From positions 29,845 through 93,844 of the forward strand of contig PHCI01000013.1 of the NCBI GenBank assembly GCA_002842205.1: a DNA stretch of 64,000 nucleotides, written 5' to 3'. Positions 33,542 through 41,608 of this stretch are shown in pieces. The notes below the pieces were generated by a model. The model ran no database searches and was not told the origin of the DNA. It saw nothing but the letters and a program-made list of their open reading frames with translations. Source of the DNA: Betaproteobacteria bacterium HGW-Betaproteobacteria-3 (GTDB lineage Bacteria; Pseudomonadota; Gammaproteobacteria; Burkholderiales; Burkholderiaceae_C). Within the stretch, counting starts at the first letter, position 1. Each line of letters begins with the position of its first letter. The position numbers were made by a program, and so were the translations under genes.

Positions 33542-34059
33542 TGCGCCTCTTCAGTGGAGGTGGTGGCCGCGAGTTCGCGCGCACGGGTCTGCAGCCTGAG
33601 CTTGTCCAGCCCCGCGAGCGGCAGGTTCGCCAGCAGTTCCAGGCGGCGACGCATCGCGTGCAGGGTCTGGCGAAAAGCTTCCAGTTGCTGGGCCGGCGTG
33701 CCTTGCACCTCCGACGGGTCGGGGTAGCCCCAGTGCGCCGTGGCGGGCTGGCCAGGCCAGAACGGGCAGACCTCGCCCGCGGCGTTGTCGCACACGGTGA
33801 TCACCAGATCCATCCGCGGGGCGTCGGCTGTGCCGAACACGTCCCAGCTTTTGCTGCGAAGGCCGTCGGTGGCGATGCCGGCCATGGCCAGCACCTGCAA
33901 TGCCATGGGATTGGGTTGCTGGTTTTCGCGCGGGCTGCTGCCCGCCGAAAACCCCTTGAAACGTGCCTGCCCCAAGTGGTTGAGCAGGGCTTCGGCCAGG
34001 ATGCTGCGCGCCGAGTTGTGCGTGCACAGAAAGAGAATGTTGATGGGTTGGTCAGTCAT
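33538..34059 (-). CDS. arsC: Arsenate reductase, low-molecular-weight phosphatase type
   Basis: A 173-residue enzyme reducing arsenate to arsenite. [10 protein letters not shown] is the C-x5-R phosphatase loop with nucleophile Cys12, and DPSEVQGTP supplies the general-acid Asp. A further Cys pair ([13 protein letters not shown]) is spaced like the redox cysteines of thioredoxin-coupled ArsC. The C-terminal 35 residues are an extra tail. It sits between arsR (8-base overlap) and acr3. Confidence 0.93.
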   Translation of the reverse strand: MTDQPINILFLCTHNSARSILAEALLNHLGQARFKGFSAGSSPRENQQPNPMALQVLAMAGIATDGLRSKSWDVFGTADAPRMDLVITVCDNAAGEVCPFWPGQPATAHWGYPDPSEVQGTPAQQLEAFRQTLHAMRRRLELLANLPLAGLDKLRLQTRARELAATTSTEEAQ

Positions 34060-34417
34060 GGTCTGGGGTGGTGCAGGAGGTGGAAATGTCGGTGACCTCG
34101 CAGGCCTGCCCCTGGCAGCAGTGCTCGGTCAGATACGCCAGTACGGCGTTCATGCGGGCGAATTCGGCGCGGTAAATCAGGTGGCGGCCTTGGGGTTCGC
34201 TGGACACCAGGCCCGCGTGGGTGAGTTCTTTCAGGTGAAACGACAGGCCGCTGGGCGCAACCCCGAGCTGCGCTGCCATCACTCCGGGCGTGAGCCCCTG
34301 CGGCCCGGCGACCACCAGGGCGCGGAACGCGGCCAGGCGCTGCGGCTGCGCCAATGCGGCCAATGCGCGGACGATCCCGGAGGTACTGGCAGAAGATGGC
34401 GCATCAATAATTTCCAT
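34052..34417 (-). CDS. arsR: ArsR-family arsenic-responsive repressor
   Basis: A 121-residue winged-helix repressor. The recognition helix lies in LTPGVMAAQLGVAPSGLSFHLKEL, and a C-terminal EHCCQGQACE cluster supplies likely arsenite-binding cysteines. ATG 34417 is the only sensible start and has no SD. The predicted transcription start coincides with it, suggesting a leaderless message. The operator palindrome runs over the start codon, so the repressor would control its own operon. Confidence 0.93.
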   Translation of the reverse strand: MEIIDAPSSASTSGIVRALAALAQPQRLAAFRALVVAGPQGLTPGVMAAQLGVAPSGLSFHLKELTHAGLVSSEPQGRHLIYRAEFARMNAVLAYLTEHCCQGQACEVTDISTSCTTPDHD

Positions 34418-34439
34418 ATTTCAATGATAGTTGAAATAT
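34416..34439 (-). promoter_or_regulatory. ArsR operator palindrome
   Basis: A perfect inverted repeat, ATATTTCAA and TTGAAATAT around a 6-base spacer. It covers the -10 element and the first bases of arsR. Confidence 0.85.
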
Positions 34440-34452
34440 TGACGGGTTGCAA
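34424..34452 (-). promoter_or_regulatory. arsR-arsC-acr3 promoter
   Basis: Minus strand: -35 TTGCAA (34447-34452), 17-base spacer, -10 TATCAT (34424-34429). A start 7 bases downstream is base 34417, the A of the arsR ATG. Confidence 0.72.
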
Positions 34453-34491
34453 TGGAAACTCGCTGAGGCAAGAAAAGATTGTCCTGAATAG

Positions 34492-34520
34492 ATAGCAAAC
34501 TATGACCAAATGACGGGGGC
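34492..34520 (-). repeat. Dispersed 29-bp core repeat, copy 6 (arsR-olsB intergenic)
   Basis: The copy closest to consensus, from GCCCCCGTCATTTGG to GTTTGCTAT on the minus strand. It lies between the ars promoter and the olsB PHO box without disrupting either. Confidence 0.85.
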
Positions 34521-34532
34521 TAATGGCGATTT

Positions 34533-34572
34533 TTGTCATAAAAACGTCATGCAAGTGCCATTCCGTTGTCAT
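34533..34572 (+). promoter_or_regulatory. PHO box array upstream of olsB
   Basis: PhoB half-sites in exact 11-base phase: TTGTCAT (34533), ACGTCAT (34544), a degenerate GTGCCAT (34555) and TTGTCAT (34566). The first pair has the classic 7-4-7 form with AAAA between. Predicts activation of olsB under phosphate limitation. Confidence 0.8.
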
Positions 34573-34626
34573 GCCTGTGGGCCAGACTGCAAGCGTCCCA
34601 ACACAACGCTCACCAAGGAATTCGCC

Positions 34627-35463
34627 ATGAATGAATTGCCCAACCCCACCTTCGCGCTGTCGCCCGCTTCCCCCTCGCGGAGGTCACTTCACCGACCTTC
34701 TCCAGCCATCCCCGCGGCGCATGGCGTGGTTGCACCGGGTGGGTTTACGGTGGCGTGGGCGCACCATCTGGACGAAATTCGCCAGGCGCAGCGTCTGAGA
34801 TACCGCATTTTTGCGGGTGAAATGGGGGCGCGGCTGAACACGCCCGTTGCCGGCCACGACGTGGACCTGTTTGACGATTTTTGCGAGCACCTGCTGGTGC
34901 GCGAAGTGGCCACGCAAGAGGTGATCGGCACCTACCGTGTGCTCACACCCGCGCAGGCCCGCCGCGTGGGCAGCACCTACAGCGACACCGAGTTCGACCT
35001 GACCCGCCTGCGCGGCCTGCGCGCGCGCATGGTCGAGCTGGGTCGCAGCTGCGTGCACCCGGCGCACCGCCAGGGCGGGGTGATCCTGGCGCTGTGGGGC
35101 GCGCTGGCCGAGTTCATGACGCGCAACCAGCTTGACACCATGATCGGTTGCGCCAGCATTCCGATGCTGCACAACGGCGTGGTGAGCGGCGACGCGGCCG
35201 CCAGCATCTGGCGTCAGGTCAGCCAGACCCATCTGGCGCCGATCGACCTTCACGTGCGCCCGCGCCTGGCCCTGCCCGTGGAGCAGCTCGACAATTCGCT
35301 GGACATCGAACCGCCCGCGCTGATCCGGGGTTACCTGCGGCTGGGCGCCAAGGTGCTCGGCGCCCCCGCATGGGACCCGGACTTCAACACCGCCGACCTG
35401 CCCATGCTCATGCGCATCGCCGACCTGCCTGCGCGCTATCGCAAGCACTTTTTGGGGGCTTGA
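34627..35463 (+). CDS. olsB: Ornithine N-acyltransferase (OlsB-like GNAT), ornithine lipid synthesis
   Basis: A 278-residue GNAT-fold acyltransferase of the OlsB/hemolysin-like family, which attaches 3-hydroxyacyl-ACP to ornithine to make lyso-ornithine lipid, a phosphorus-free membrane lipid. AQRLRYRIFAGEMGARL, the DLFDDFCEHLLVRE segment and VELGRSCVHPAHRQGGVILALW are family landmarks. Start ATG 34627 has AAGGA upstream; the frame could be read earlier but through the PHO box. The PHO box fits the known induction of ornithine lipids by phosphate starvation. No olsA is adjacent. Confidence 0.8.
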   Translation: MNELPNPTFALSPASPSRRSLHRPSPAIPAAHGVVAPGGFTVAWAHHLDEIRQAQRLRYRIFAGEMGARLNTPVAGHDVDLFDDFCEHLLVREVATQEVIGTYRVLTPAQARRVGSTYSDTEFDLTRLRGLRARMVELGRSCVHPAHRQGGVILALWGALAEFMTRNQLDTMIGCASIPMLHNGVVSGDAAASIWRQVSQTHLAPIDLHVRPRLALPVEQLDNSLDIEPPALIRGYLRLGAKVLGAPAWDPDFNTADLPMLMRIADLPARYRKHFLGA

Positions 35464-35564
35464 TGGGGGCGGCGTTGGCTGCCCCCGTGGAATGCCCGCT
35501 TGAGCCATGCACGACCCCGTGTGCATGGCTGGTGCAGCGGCTGAGGGCTGACCGTGGTCGAGCG

Positions 35565-35593
35565 TTGTCACTGTATTGACACATAAGTGTCAT
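35565..35593 (+). promoter_or_regulatory. PHO box array upstream of ppk
   Basis: Three half-sites in 11-base phase: TTGTCAC (35565), TTGACAC (35576) and GTGTCAT (35587), 67 bases before the ppk ATG. Another TTGTCAA at 35605 is out of phase. Confidence 0.78.
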
Positions 35594-35659
35594 TCAATCG
35601 GGGGTTGTCAAAGACCTTTCGAAGGCTGCCGTGTTGTCAAACCGAATACTCTTCCCGCC

Positions 35660-37765
35660 ATGCCTGCGCCTGTGATGCTTGGTTCCGCCAAGGGCCAACC
35701 TGTAGCGGTATCGCTGCTGGACCGCGATCACAGCATTCTTGCGTTCAACGAGCGCGTGCTGGATTGGGCCTACCGTGCCGACGTGCCCTTGCTGGAGCGT
35801 TTGAAGTTTCTTTGCATCGTCTCGTCCAATCTGGATGAGTTTTTTGAAGTCCGGGCAGAGCCTCACACCCGTGCCATGCAGGCGGGGGTTCGTAAAGGGC
35901 TGTACACCGTCGAATCATTTGGCGCGCTGGCCGCGGCGGCGCACGACCTGGTGGCACGGCAATACGCGCTTTACAACGACGATCTGATGCCTGCGTTTGA
36001 AAAGCAGGGCATCAAGATCGTGGCGCATGGCGAGCGCAATGCCGCACAAAGGCATTGGGTGGACGAATATTTTCATCGTGAAGTCCGGCCGCTGCTGATC
36101 CCCGTGGGGCTGGACCCGGCGCACCCGTTTCCGCAGGTGGCCAACAAGTCGTTGAACTTCATCGTGCGCCTGGGCGGACGCGACGCCTTCGGCCGCGCCA
36201 ACGAGATCGGCATTGTCAAGGTGCCGCGGGTGTTGCCGCGGCTCATCCGCATGCCCGACAAGGTGTCGGGAAAGCGCACATTGGCCGTTTCGCTGTCCAG
36301 CGTGATCCGGGCGCACCTGCACAGCCTGTTTCCCGGTCGGGATGTGGGGCAGTTCTCGCAGTTTCGCGTCACCCGCCATTCCGATCTGGCCGTGGACGAG
36401 GACGATGTGCGCAACCTGCGCATGGCGTTGCGCCAGGGCCTGCAGCAACGCCATTACGGCGCAGCGGTTCGGCTGGAGGTCTCAGCCGGGTGCTCAGAGT
36501 ACCTGTCGCGCTTTTTGCTGACGCAGTTCGACTTGCCCGACGCCGCCCTGTACCGCGTCCACGGGCCTGTCAATCTGGTTCGGTTGACGCAGCTCATTGA
36601 TCTGGTGGACGGCCCCAAGGCCCAAACCCTGCGGTTCGCGCCTTTCACACCGCGCTTTGCGACCCAGATGCCGTTGGGTCAACCGATTTTCCAGCGCTTG
36701 CGTGAAGGCGATGTGCTGATTCACCAACCTTACGAAAGCTTTGACGGAGTGCTGGAGTTCCTGCGGCAGGCGGTTGACGACCCCGACGTGCTGGCGATCA
36801 AGCAGACCATCTACCGCACCGGGACCGATTCGACGCTGATCGACCTGCTCAAGGAAGCGGTCCACCGCGGCAAGGAGGTCACCGCCGTGGTGGAACTCAA
36901 GGCCCGTTTTGACGAAGAGGCCAATATCAATTGGGCCGAAATGCTGGAATCCATCGGAGCGCAGGTCGTCTATGGCGTGGTCGGCCTCAAGACGCACGCC
37001 AAAATGCTGCTGGTCACGCGGCGCGAGGGCAAGGCGCTCAAGCGCTACGGGCATCTTTCCACCGGCAACTACAACCCGGTCACGGCCCGGCTGTACACCG
37101 ATTTCAGCCATCTCACGGCGGACGTGCAGATCACGTCCGACATGGAGCATGTTTTTCAGCACCTGGCCAGTCAAAGCCGCCTGCCGCGTCTTCAAAAACT
37201 GTGGATGGCACCGTTTTTCCTCCAGCGCAGGTTGATCGAGAAAATCGATCAGTTGGGCCAGGCCGCCTCTGAAGGCAAGGTGTCCCGTCTGGTGGCAAAA
37301 ATGAATGCCCTGACCGACGAAGACCTGGTCCAGGCCCTTCTGCGCGCCGGCCGACAGGGCGTGAAGATCGACTTGATCGTGCGGGGCGCCTGTGTGTTGC
37401 CGGCCCAGGTGCCTGGCGTGTCAGACAACATCCGCGTGCGTTCCATCATTGGCCGCTTCCTGGAGCATTCCCGGGTCTTTTACTTTCGGGTGGGCGACGC
37501 CGAAGATCTTTACCTGTCCAGCGCCGACTGGATGAACCGCAACATGCTGCGCCGCATCGAGTTGGCCTGGCCAGTGACCGATCCGGCGTTGCGTCAGCGC
37601 ATCGTGGACGAATGCCTGGTCGCCGGACTGCACGACGGTCGTGACGCCTGGGACCTGGGCGCGGACGGCAAATACCAGCGCGTGGACCTGAGTCGGCCAG
37701 GGCACGGATCGCAGAATGCTCTGATGGCCCGTTATGCGGGCCCCTTGCGCGTGAAGGATTGTTGA
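35660..37765 (+). CDS. ppk: Polyphosphate kinase 1
   Basis: A 701-residue PPK1 polymerising the ATP gamma-phosphate into polyphosphate at the membrane. LKTHAKMLLVTRREG holds the His expected to be autophosphorylated, and YGHLSTGNYNPVTARLYTDFS the second conserved His. The N domain (FNERVLDWAYRADVPLLERLKFL) is standard. ATG 35660 is preferred to 35576, which lies inside the PHO box. The stop is two bases before the sixA GTG. Confidence 0.97.
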   Translation: MPAPVMLGSAKGQPVAVSLLDRDHSILAFNERVLDWAYRADVPLLERLKFLCIVSSNLDEFFEVRAEPHTRAMQAGVRKGLYTVESFGALAAAAHDLVARQYALYNDDLMPAFEKQGIKIVAHGERNAAQRHWVDEYFHREVRPLLIPVGLDPAHPFPQVANKSLNFIVRLGGRDAFGRANEIGIVKVPRVLPRLIRMPDKVSGKRTLAVSLSSVIRAHLHSLFPGRDVGQFSQFRVTRHSDLAVDEDDVRNLRMALRQGLQQRHYGAAVRLEVSAGCSEYLSRFLLTQFDLPDAALYRVHGPVNLVRLTQLIDLVDGPKAQTLRFAPFTPRFATQMPLGQPIFQRLREGDVLIHQPYESFDGVLEFLRQAVDDPDVLAIKQTIYRTGTDSTLIDLLKEAVHRGKEVTAVVELKARFDEEANINWAEMLESIGAQVVYGVVGLKTHAKMLLVTRREGKALKRYGHLSTGNYNPVTARLYTDFSHLTADVQITSDMEHVFQHLASQSRLPRLQKLWMAPFFLQRRLIEKIDQLGQAASEGKVSRLVAKMNALTDEDLVQALLRAGRQGVKIDLIVRGACVLPAQVPGVSDNIRVRSIIGRFLEHSRVFYFRVGDAEDLYLSSADWMNRNMLRRIELAWPVTDPALRQRIVDECLVAGLHDGRDAWDLGADGKYQRVDLSRPGHGSQNALMARYAGPLRVKDC

Positions 37766-37767
37766 GC

Positions 37768-38229
37768 GTGGACCTGATTCTCTGGCGCCATGCCGAAGCC
37801 GAAGAAGCCGCTGAAGGCGCTGACGACTTTCAACGGCCCTTGACGCCGCGCGGGGACAAGCAGGCTGCGCGCATGGCCGCGTGGCTGGACCGTCAACTGC
37901 CCGAGGGCGTTCGCGTGCTCAGCAGTCCGGCCCGGCGTTGCGAGCAAACGGCACTCGCCTTGGGCCGCAAGTACAAGCTGCGCGACGAACTGGGGCCGTT
38001 TGGGTCCGCGGAAGATCTTCTGCGTGTCGTCCAGTGGCCCCAAACGCGCGCCACCGTCCTGGTGGTGGGGCACCAGCCGGCCTTGGGGCAGGTGATTGCG
38101 CAACTGCTGGCCTTGCCAGACGGGGAATGCGCGGTGCGAAAGGGTGCCGTGTGGTGGCTGCGTTGCCGCGAGCGCAACGGGCAGCCCCAGACCGTGGTGG
38201 TGACGGTCCAGTCGCCAGACCTGCTTTGA
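37768..38229 (+). CDS. sixA: SixA-type phosphohistidine phosphatase
   Basis: A 153-residue histidine-phosphatase-fold protein. DLILWRHAEAE carries the catalytic RH-x-E/A pattern near the N-terminus, SSPARRCEQTA the Arg, and VLVVGHQPALGQ the second His. SixA removes phosphate from phosphohistidine domains. Start GTG 37768 gives the typical N-terminus; TTG 37759 would overlap ppk. Linkage to ppk suggests a phosphate-related role. Confidence 0.87.
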   Translation: MDLILWRHAEAEEAAEGADDFQRPLTPRGDKQAARMAAWLDRQLPEGVRVLSSPARRCEQTALALGRKYKLRDELGPFGSAEDLLRVVQWPQTRATVLVVGHQPALGQVIAQLLALPDGECAVRKGAVWWLRCRERNGQPQTVVVTVQSPDLL

Positions 38230-38237
38230 GATGAATC

Positions 38238-38262
38238 CGCCGCCCTCCAAAAAGGGGCGGCG
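38238..38262. terminator. Shared hairpin between convergent sixA and RHH gene
   Basis: CGCCGCCC pairs with GGGCGGCG across a 9-base loop in the 40-base gap. No clear T tract on either strand, so a bidirectional barrier is inference. Confidence 0.45.
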
Positions 38263-38269
38263 CGGCACA

Positions 38270-38647
38270 TCACGCTTTGGGACGGCCCGTCTTGATCGCC
38301 GGTACGGCGGCCAGCGCGGCGGCAAGGGCGGTATCCGACATGGCGGCGAGGGCCTTGATCCCGGCACGAAGCAGCTCACTTTTCTTGGCCGGCTGGGCCA
38401 GCAGGGAGGACCGCAGCTTGAGGTCGTCCAGCACGGCGTATTCCGCTTTCGGGATGGTGAAACTGTCGCGAACGAGCTTGGGCTTTTTCGGCTTCTCGGC
38501 CTTGACCGATGGCGCGACCGCAACTTTGGCCAATTTGGCGGCAGGCGCAGGCGCAGGGGCTGGCCTGGCCTTGGCGGCGGGGGCGCGTCGGGCGGGCGAT
38601 GCCGTCTTGGTGGCGGGTTGAGTGGCTTTTTTACTGGCAGTGACCAT
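38270..38647 (-). CDS. Ribbon-helix-helix-like protein with basic Ala/Pro/Lys-rich tail
   Basis: A 125-residue protein of two parts. Residues 1-60 are low-complexity Ala, Pro and Lys like a histone H1-type tail (KKATQPATKTASPARRAPAAKAR). Residues 60-105 (VRDSFTIPKAEYAVLDDLKLRSSLL, then KKSELLRAGIKALAAM) look like a strand plus two helices of ribbon-helix-helix DNA-binding proteins. The end is again basic (KTGRPKA). A 27-bp palindrome covers its promoter. It follows ppx on the same strand. A nucleoid or autoregulatory role is inferred, not shown. Confidence 0.65.
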   Translation of the reverse strand: MVTASKKATQPATKTASPARRAPAAKARPAPAPAPAAKLAKVAVAPSVKAEKPKKPKLVRDSFTIPKAEYAVLDDLKLRSSLLAQPAKKSELLRAGIKALAAMSDTALAAALAAVPAIKTGRPKA

Positions 38648-38665
38648 GGCGAATTCTGAAGAGTT

Positions 38666-38692
38666 AAACGATATAAACAGTTTATACCGTTT
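38666..38692 (-). promoter_or_regulatory. 27-bp palindrome at the promoter of the RHH-like gene
   Basis: Arms AAACGATATAAAC and GTTTATACCGTTT around one base, 12 of 13 positions paired. A candidate minus-strand promoter, TTGATC (38700-38705), 17 bases, TAAACT, puts its -10 inside the palindrome, so a bound protein would block it. Confidence 0.75.
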
Positions 38693-38703
38693 ATCCGGAA
38701 TGA

Positions 38704-40203
38704 TCAACAGCCGCAGCCACGGAGCTCAAACCGGCGGATTGTCTTGGCCCATGCCAGCACCTCCTCGCGCAGCAGCCACGCCGACTGCGGGTAGGCCTCG
38801 GCCCAGCCGGGCCGACAGCTCAGCGCCAACGTGCGATCGGCGCCCAGGGTCAGCGTCAGCCCCGCAAGGTCCGGGTCGCGACGCGCGTGGCACAGGATCA
38901 CCGCCAGGCGCAGCGACAGCAGCATCTGCACGAAGCCGTCGTCGTCAAAGTCTGCATCGAGCTTGCGCAGCTTGCCGCGGTGGCCCAGCACCAGCAGGCT
39001 CAGCCGGTGCAATTCGGGCTGGGCAAAGCCGGGCGCATCGGCGTTGTCCAGGATGTAGGCCCCATGGCGGTGGTAGTCCGAGTGCGAAATCCGGCTGCCA
39101 ATTTCATGCAGCCGGGCCGCCCATACGAGCTTGCGCGTGGCGCGCTCGGTCTCGGCGGCGGGCGTCGACATCTGGAGTTGCTGAAACAGCGCTGCCGCCA
39201 CCCGCGCCACGCGGTTGGCCTGCGCCGCATCCACGCCGAACTTGCCGGCCAGACGGTCCACGGTGACGGCGCGCAGGTCGGTTTCAGCGTGTTCACGGTC
39301 CAGCAGGTCGTACAGCACGCCGTGGCGCAGCGCGCCCTGCGCGGCATGCATCTCGTCGATGCCCAGCAGGTCGAACACGGCCATGAGCACGCTGACGCCA
39401 CCGCCAATCACGGGGCGGCGGTCTTCCTTGATGCCGTCGAGCCGGAGCCGATCGGCGTTCTGGGCTTTCAGAAGGCGCTCCAGCAGCCATTGCAGGCCCT
39501 CCCGTGTGACGCGGCCCTGGGGCCAACCCGAGGCGGCGAGTGCGTCGCCCACGGCGCCAATGGTGCCCGACGAGCCGTAGGCCACGTCCCAGGTGTCGCG
39601 CCGGTAGGCGTCCAGCGCTTCGTCCAGGATGGCCTGCGCGGCAATGCCCGCCCGCTGGAACGCTTCGGCCGTGAACTCGCCACGCGCAAAGTATTTCATC
39701 GACCAGGCCACGCTGCCCACGCGGTATGACTCCATGACACGCGCCTGCAGGCCGGTGCCCAGAATCAGCTCGGTGGAGCGGCCGCCAATGTCCACCACCA
39801 GCCGCCGCTCGTCCGACTGGGGCAGCAGGTGGGCCACGCCCTGGTAAATCAGCCGGGCTTCTTCGCGGCCCTGAATCACATCGATGGGAAAGCCCAGCAC
39901 TTCGCAGGCGCGGCCCAGAAATTCATCACGGTTGCGGGCCTCGCGCAGTGTCTGGGTGGCCACGGCACGCACCTGCGACTTGCGCAGGCCCGCCAGCCGC
40001 TCGCCAAAGCGCGCCAGGCAGTCCCAGCCGCGCTGCATGGCGGCCAGTGACAGGTTGCGATCGGCGTCGAGGCCGTTGCCCTGGCGGACGGTTTCTTTCA
40101 GGTATTCGGTGCGCTGGATCTGGCCGTGGTCAAGGCGCCCGATTTCAAGGCGAAAGCTGTTGGAGCCGAGATCGACGGCGGCGAGGAGGGTTCCGTTTTG
40201 CAT
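38704..40203 (-). CDS. ppx: Exopolyphosphatase (Ppx/GppA family)
   Basis: A 499-residue exopolyphosphatase degrading polyphosphate from the ends, opposing ppk. The ASKHA-fold motifs are AAVDLGSNSFRLEIG (phosphate 1), VVDIGGRSTELIL (phosphate 2) and YGSSGTIGAVG, and the C-terminal HD-like half holds WAARLHEIGSRISHSDYHRHGAYIL. GppA (pppGpp hydrolase) is the alternative; nearby ppk supports Ppx. ATG 40203 is chosen because the longer frame starts without family similarity. The gene runs opposite to ppk. Confidence 0.93.
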   Translation of the reverse strand: MQNGTLLAAVDLGSNSFRLEIGRLDHGQIQRTEYLKETVRQGNGLDADRNLSLAAMQRGWDCLARFGERLAGLRKSQVRAVATQTLREARNRDEFLGRACEVLGFPIDVIQGREEARLIYQGVAHLLPQSDERRLVVDIGGRSTELILGTGLQARVMESYRVGSVAWSMKYFARGEFTAEAFQRAGIAAQAILDEALDAYRRDTWDVAYGSSGTIGAVGDALAASGWPQGRVTREGLQWLLERLLKAQNADRLRLDGIKEDRRPVIGGGVSVLMAVFDLLGIDEMHAAQGALRHGVLYDLLDREHAETDLRAVTVDRLAGKFGVDAAQANRVARVAAALFQQLQMSTPAAETERATRKLVWAARLHEIGSRISHSDYHRHGAYILDNADAPGFAQPELHRLSLLVLGHRGKLRKLDADFDDDGFVQMLLSLRLAVILCHARRDPDLAGLTLTLGADRTLALSCRPGWAEAYPQSAWLLREEVLAWAKTIRRFELRGCGC

Positions 40204-40282
40204 GGTTTGGGTAGACGTGTGGCGGCCAGCATAGCACCCGCATCGGACGCGACGGCCCTGCAAGCGGGTGGTCGCCGGCGCT

Positions 40283-41449
40283 TCAACCGACCACACGCCC
40301 GTTGGTTCCCAGCATGCTTTGCGTCACGTAATGCGTGCTGCGGTGACGGGCATCGAACGCAATGCGATAGCCCCCCAGGTCCATGCTTGCCCGCCTTTGA
40401 AACGCGGCCAGGACCTTCTGACGCGTGGGGGCTTCGTCCATGGCCTGAATCACCTCGAACGTGTAGCGCGCCGCGACAAAGCCCGCCAGGCTCAGCGGGG
40501 TGGGCGGCTCATCAAAAAGACGGGCCAGAATTTCGCGATAGCCGCGAACCACCGGCAAGCTGGACGTGACGACGGGCACCGCCTGGGTGCCAATGATCGG
40601 GGTGTTGCGGGCAACGCCCATCTGCGCCAGCGTTTGAAGGTTGACGTCGGCCAGGGCAACGATGTAGCGCTGGCGCGTCTGTTGGCTCAGCCCTTGCGCG
40701 AACTGCGCCAGCTCGGGTGTACCGCCGAGAAAAATCAGGATGGTTGGGGTGTCCGGCCGCAAATTCTGGCCGAGTGCCAGCAGGTCTTGTGCGGGCGCTG
40801 CGGGGGCGTAATGCCGAATCTGCAGCTTCAGCCGGGCGGCCACGCGCGCAAGGTCCTCCCGTTGGCGGGCCAACGCGTCCGCCGAATCGTAAACGGCGCC
40901 GAGTTCCGTCACACCCATGACCGACAGTGACTGCAGGGCATGCACGATCTGCTCGTCGCGGGTGGCAAAGATGGGAAAGGTGTGATCGGGCGTGACCTCG
41001 CTGGCGCTTTGCAGCCAGGGCGCCACATGGGCCCAGCGGGGATTGTCCTGTTGCAACACCGTCTCGACCTGTTCGGCCGCGGCGCTCCCGGCGCTGCCGC
41101 AAAGCGCGATGCAGGCCGGGTTGTCGCGCAGTGGCTGCAGCCCGTTGCGCACACTGGCCAGCGAGCCGTCCACCTCGATCACCCGGTGGTCGATCCGCTG
41201 GCCGCGCACGCCGCCGCGAGCGTTGATGTCCTGCCACGCCGCACGGGAACCGATCAGGAAATCCTTGGCCACGTCCTGCTGGCGGGCCGAGGTGTCCAGA
41301 ACCTGGGCCACGATGAGGTTTCGCCCGTCCGGTGCGGGTTTGCCCGGCTGCCCGTGGGCCGGCACGAGGGTGGCGGCCGTGGCGGCCAGGGCCGCCGCAC
41401 GTTGGAGCACGTGGCGGCGGGTCAGGGTGGGGTGGTGGGCGAAGTTCAT
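40283..41449 (-). CDS. Periplasmic substrate-binding protein, branched-chain amino acid type
   Basis: A 388-residue type 1 periplasmic binding protein (LivJ-like fold, PBP1/ANF receptor group). The N-terminus TRRHVLQRAAALAATAATLVPAHG looks like a Tat-type signal (twin Arg) ending near residue 33. VIEVDGSLASVRNGLQPLRDNPACIALCGSAGS and ELGAVYDSADALARQREDL match the fold. No permease or ATPase genes are adjacent, so it may be an orphan sensor or share a distant ABC system. It lies between a fasciclin lipoprotein and ppx on one strand. Confidence 0.75.
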   Translation of the reverse strand: MNFAHHPTLTRRHVLQRAAALAATAATLVPAHGQPGKPAPDGRNLIVAQVLDTSARQQDVAKDFLIGSRAAWQDINARGGVRGQRIDHRVIEVDGSLASVRNGLQPLRDNPACIALCGSAGSAAAEQVETVLQQDNPRWAHVAPWLQSASEVTPDHTFPIFATRDEQIVHALQSLSVMGVTELGAVYDSADALARQREDLARVAARLKLQIRHYAPAAPAQDLLALGQNLRPDTPTILIFLGGTPELAQFAQGLSQQTRQRYIVALADVNLQTLAQMGVARNTPIIGTQAVPVVTSSLPVVRGYREILARLFDEPPTPLSLAGFVAARYTFEVIQAMDEAPTRQKVLAAFQRRASMDLGGYRIAFDARHRSTHYVTQSMLGTNGRVVG

Positions 41450-41505
41450 GAAAGCCTCTGCAACGGGAAGGGGGCACCGGGGAATACTTGAATGCTATTT
41501 AATAA

Positions 41506-41534
41506 ATAGCTAACAATCGCCATTTGACGGGGGC
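41506..41534 (-). repeat. Dispersed 29-bp core repeat, copy 7 (intergenic)
   Basis: Minus strand GCCCCCGTCAAATGG to GTTAGCTAT, 57 bases upstream of the substrate-binding gene and downstream of the fasciclin gene. The flanking TTTTTTAAGG and TTTTTGGCC segments match the family's left flank. Confidence 0.82.
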
Positions 41535-41608
41535 TAAAGGCCAAAAATCCTTAAAAAATAAGGGGCGACACGGATCAACGCCGTACCGCCCCGCAACAGG
41601 GGTTGAAA

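Noticed and set aside
40283..41449. Complete branched-chain amino acid ABC transporter
   Set aside because: Only the binding protein is present; no liv-type permease or ATPase genes lie nearby.
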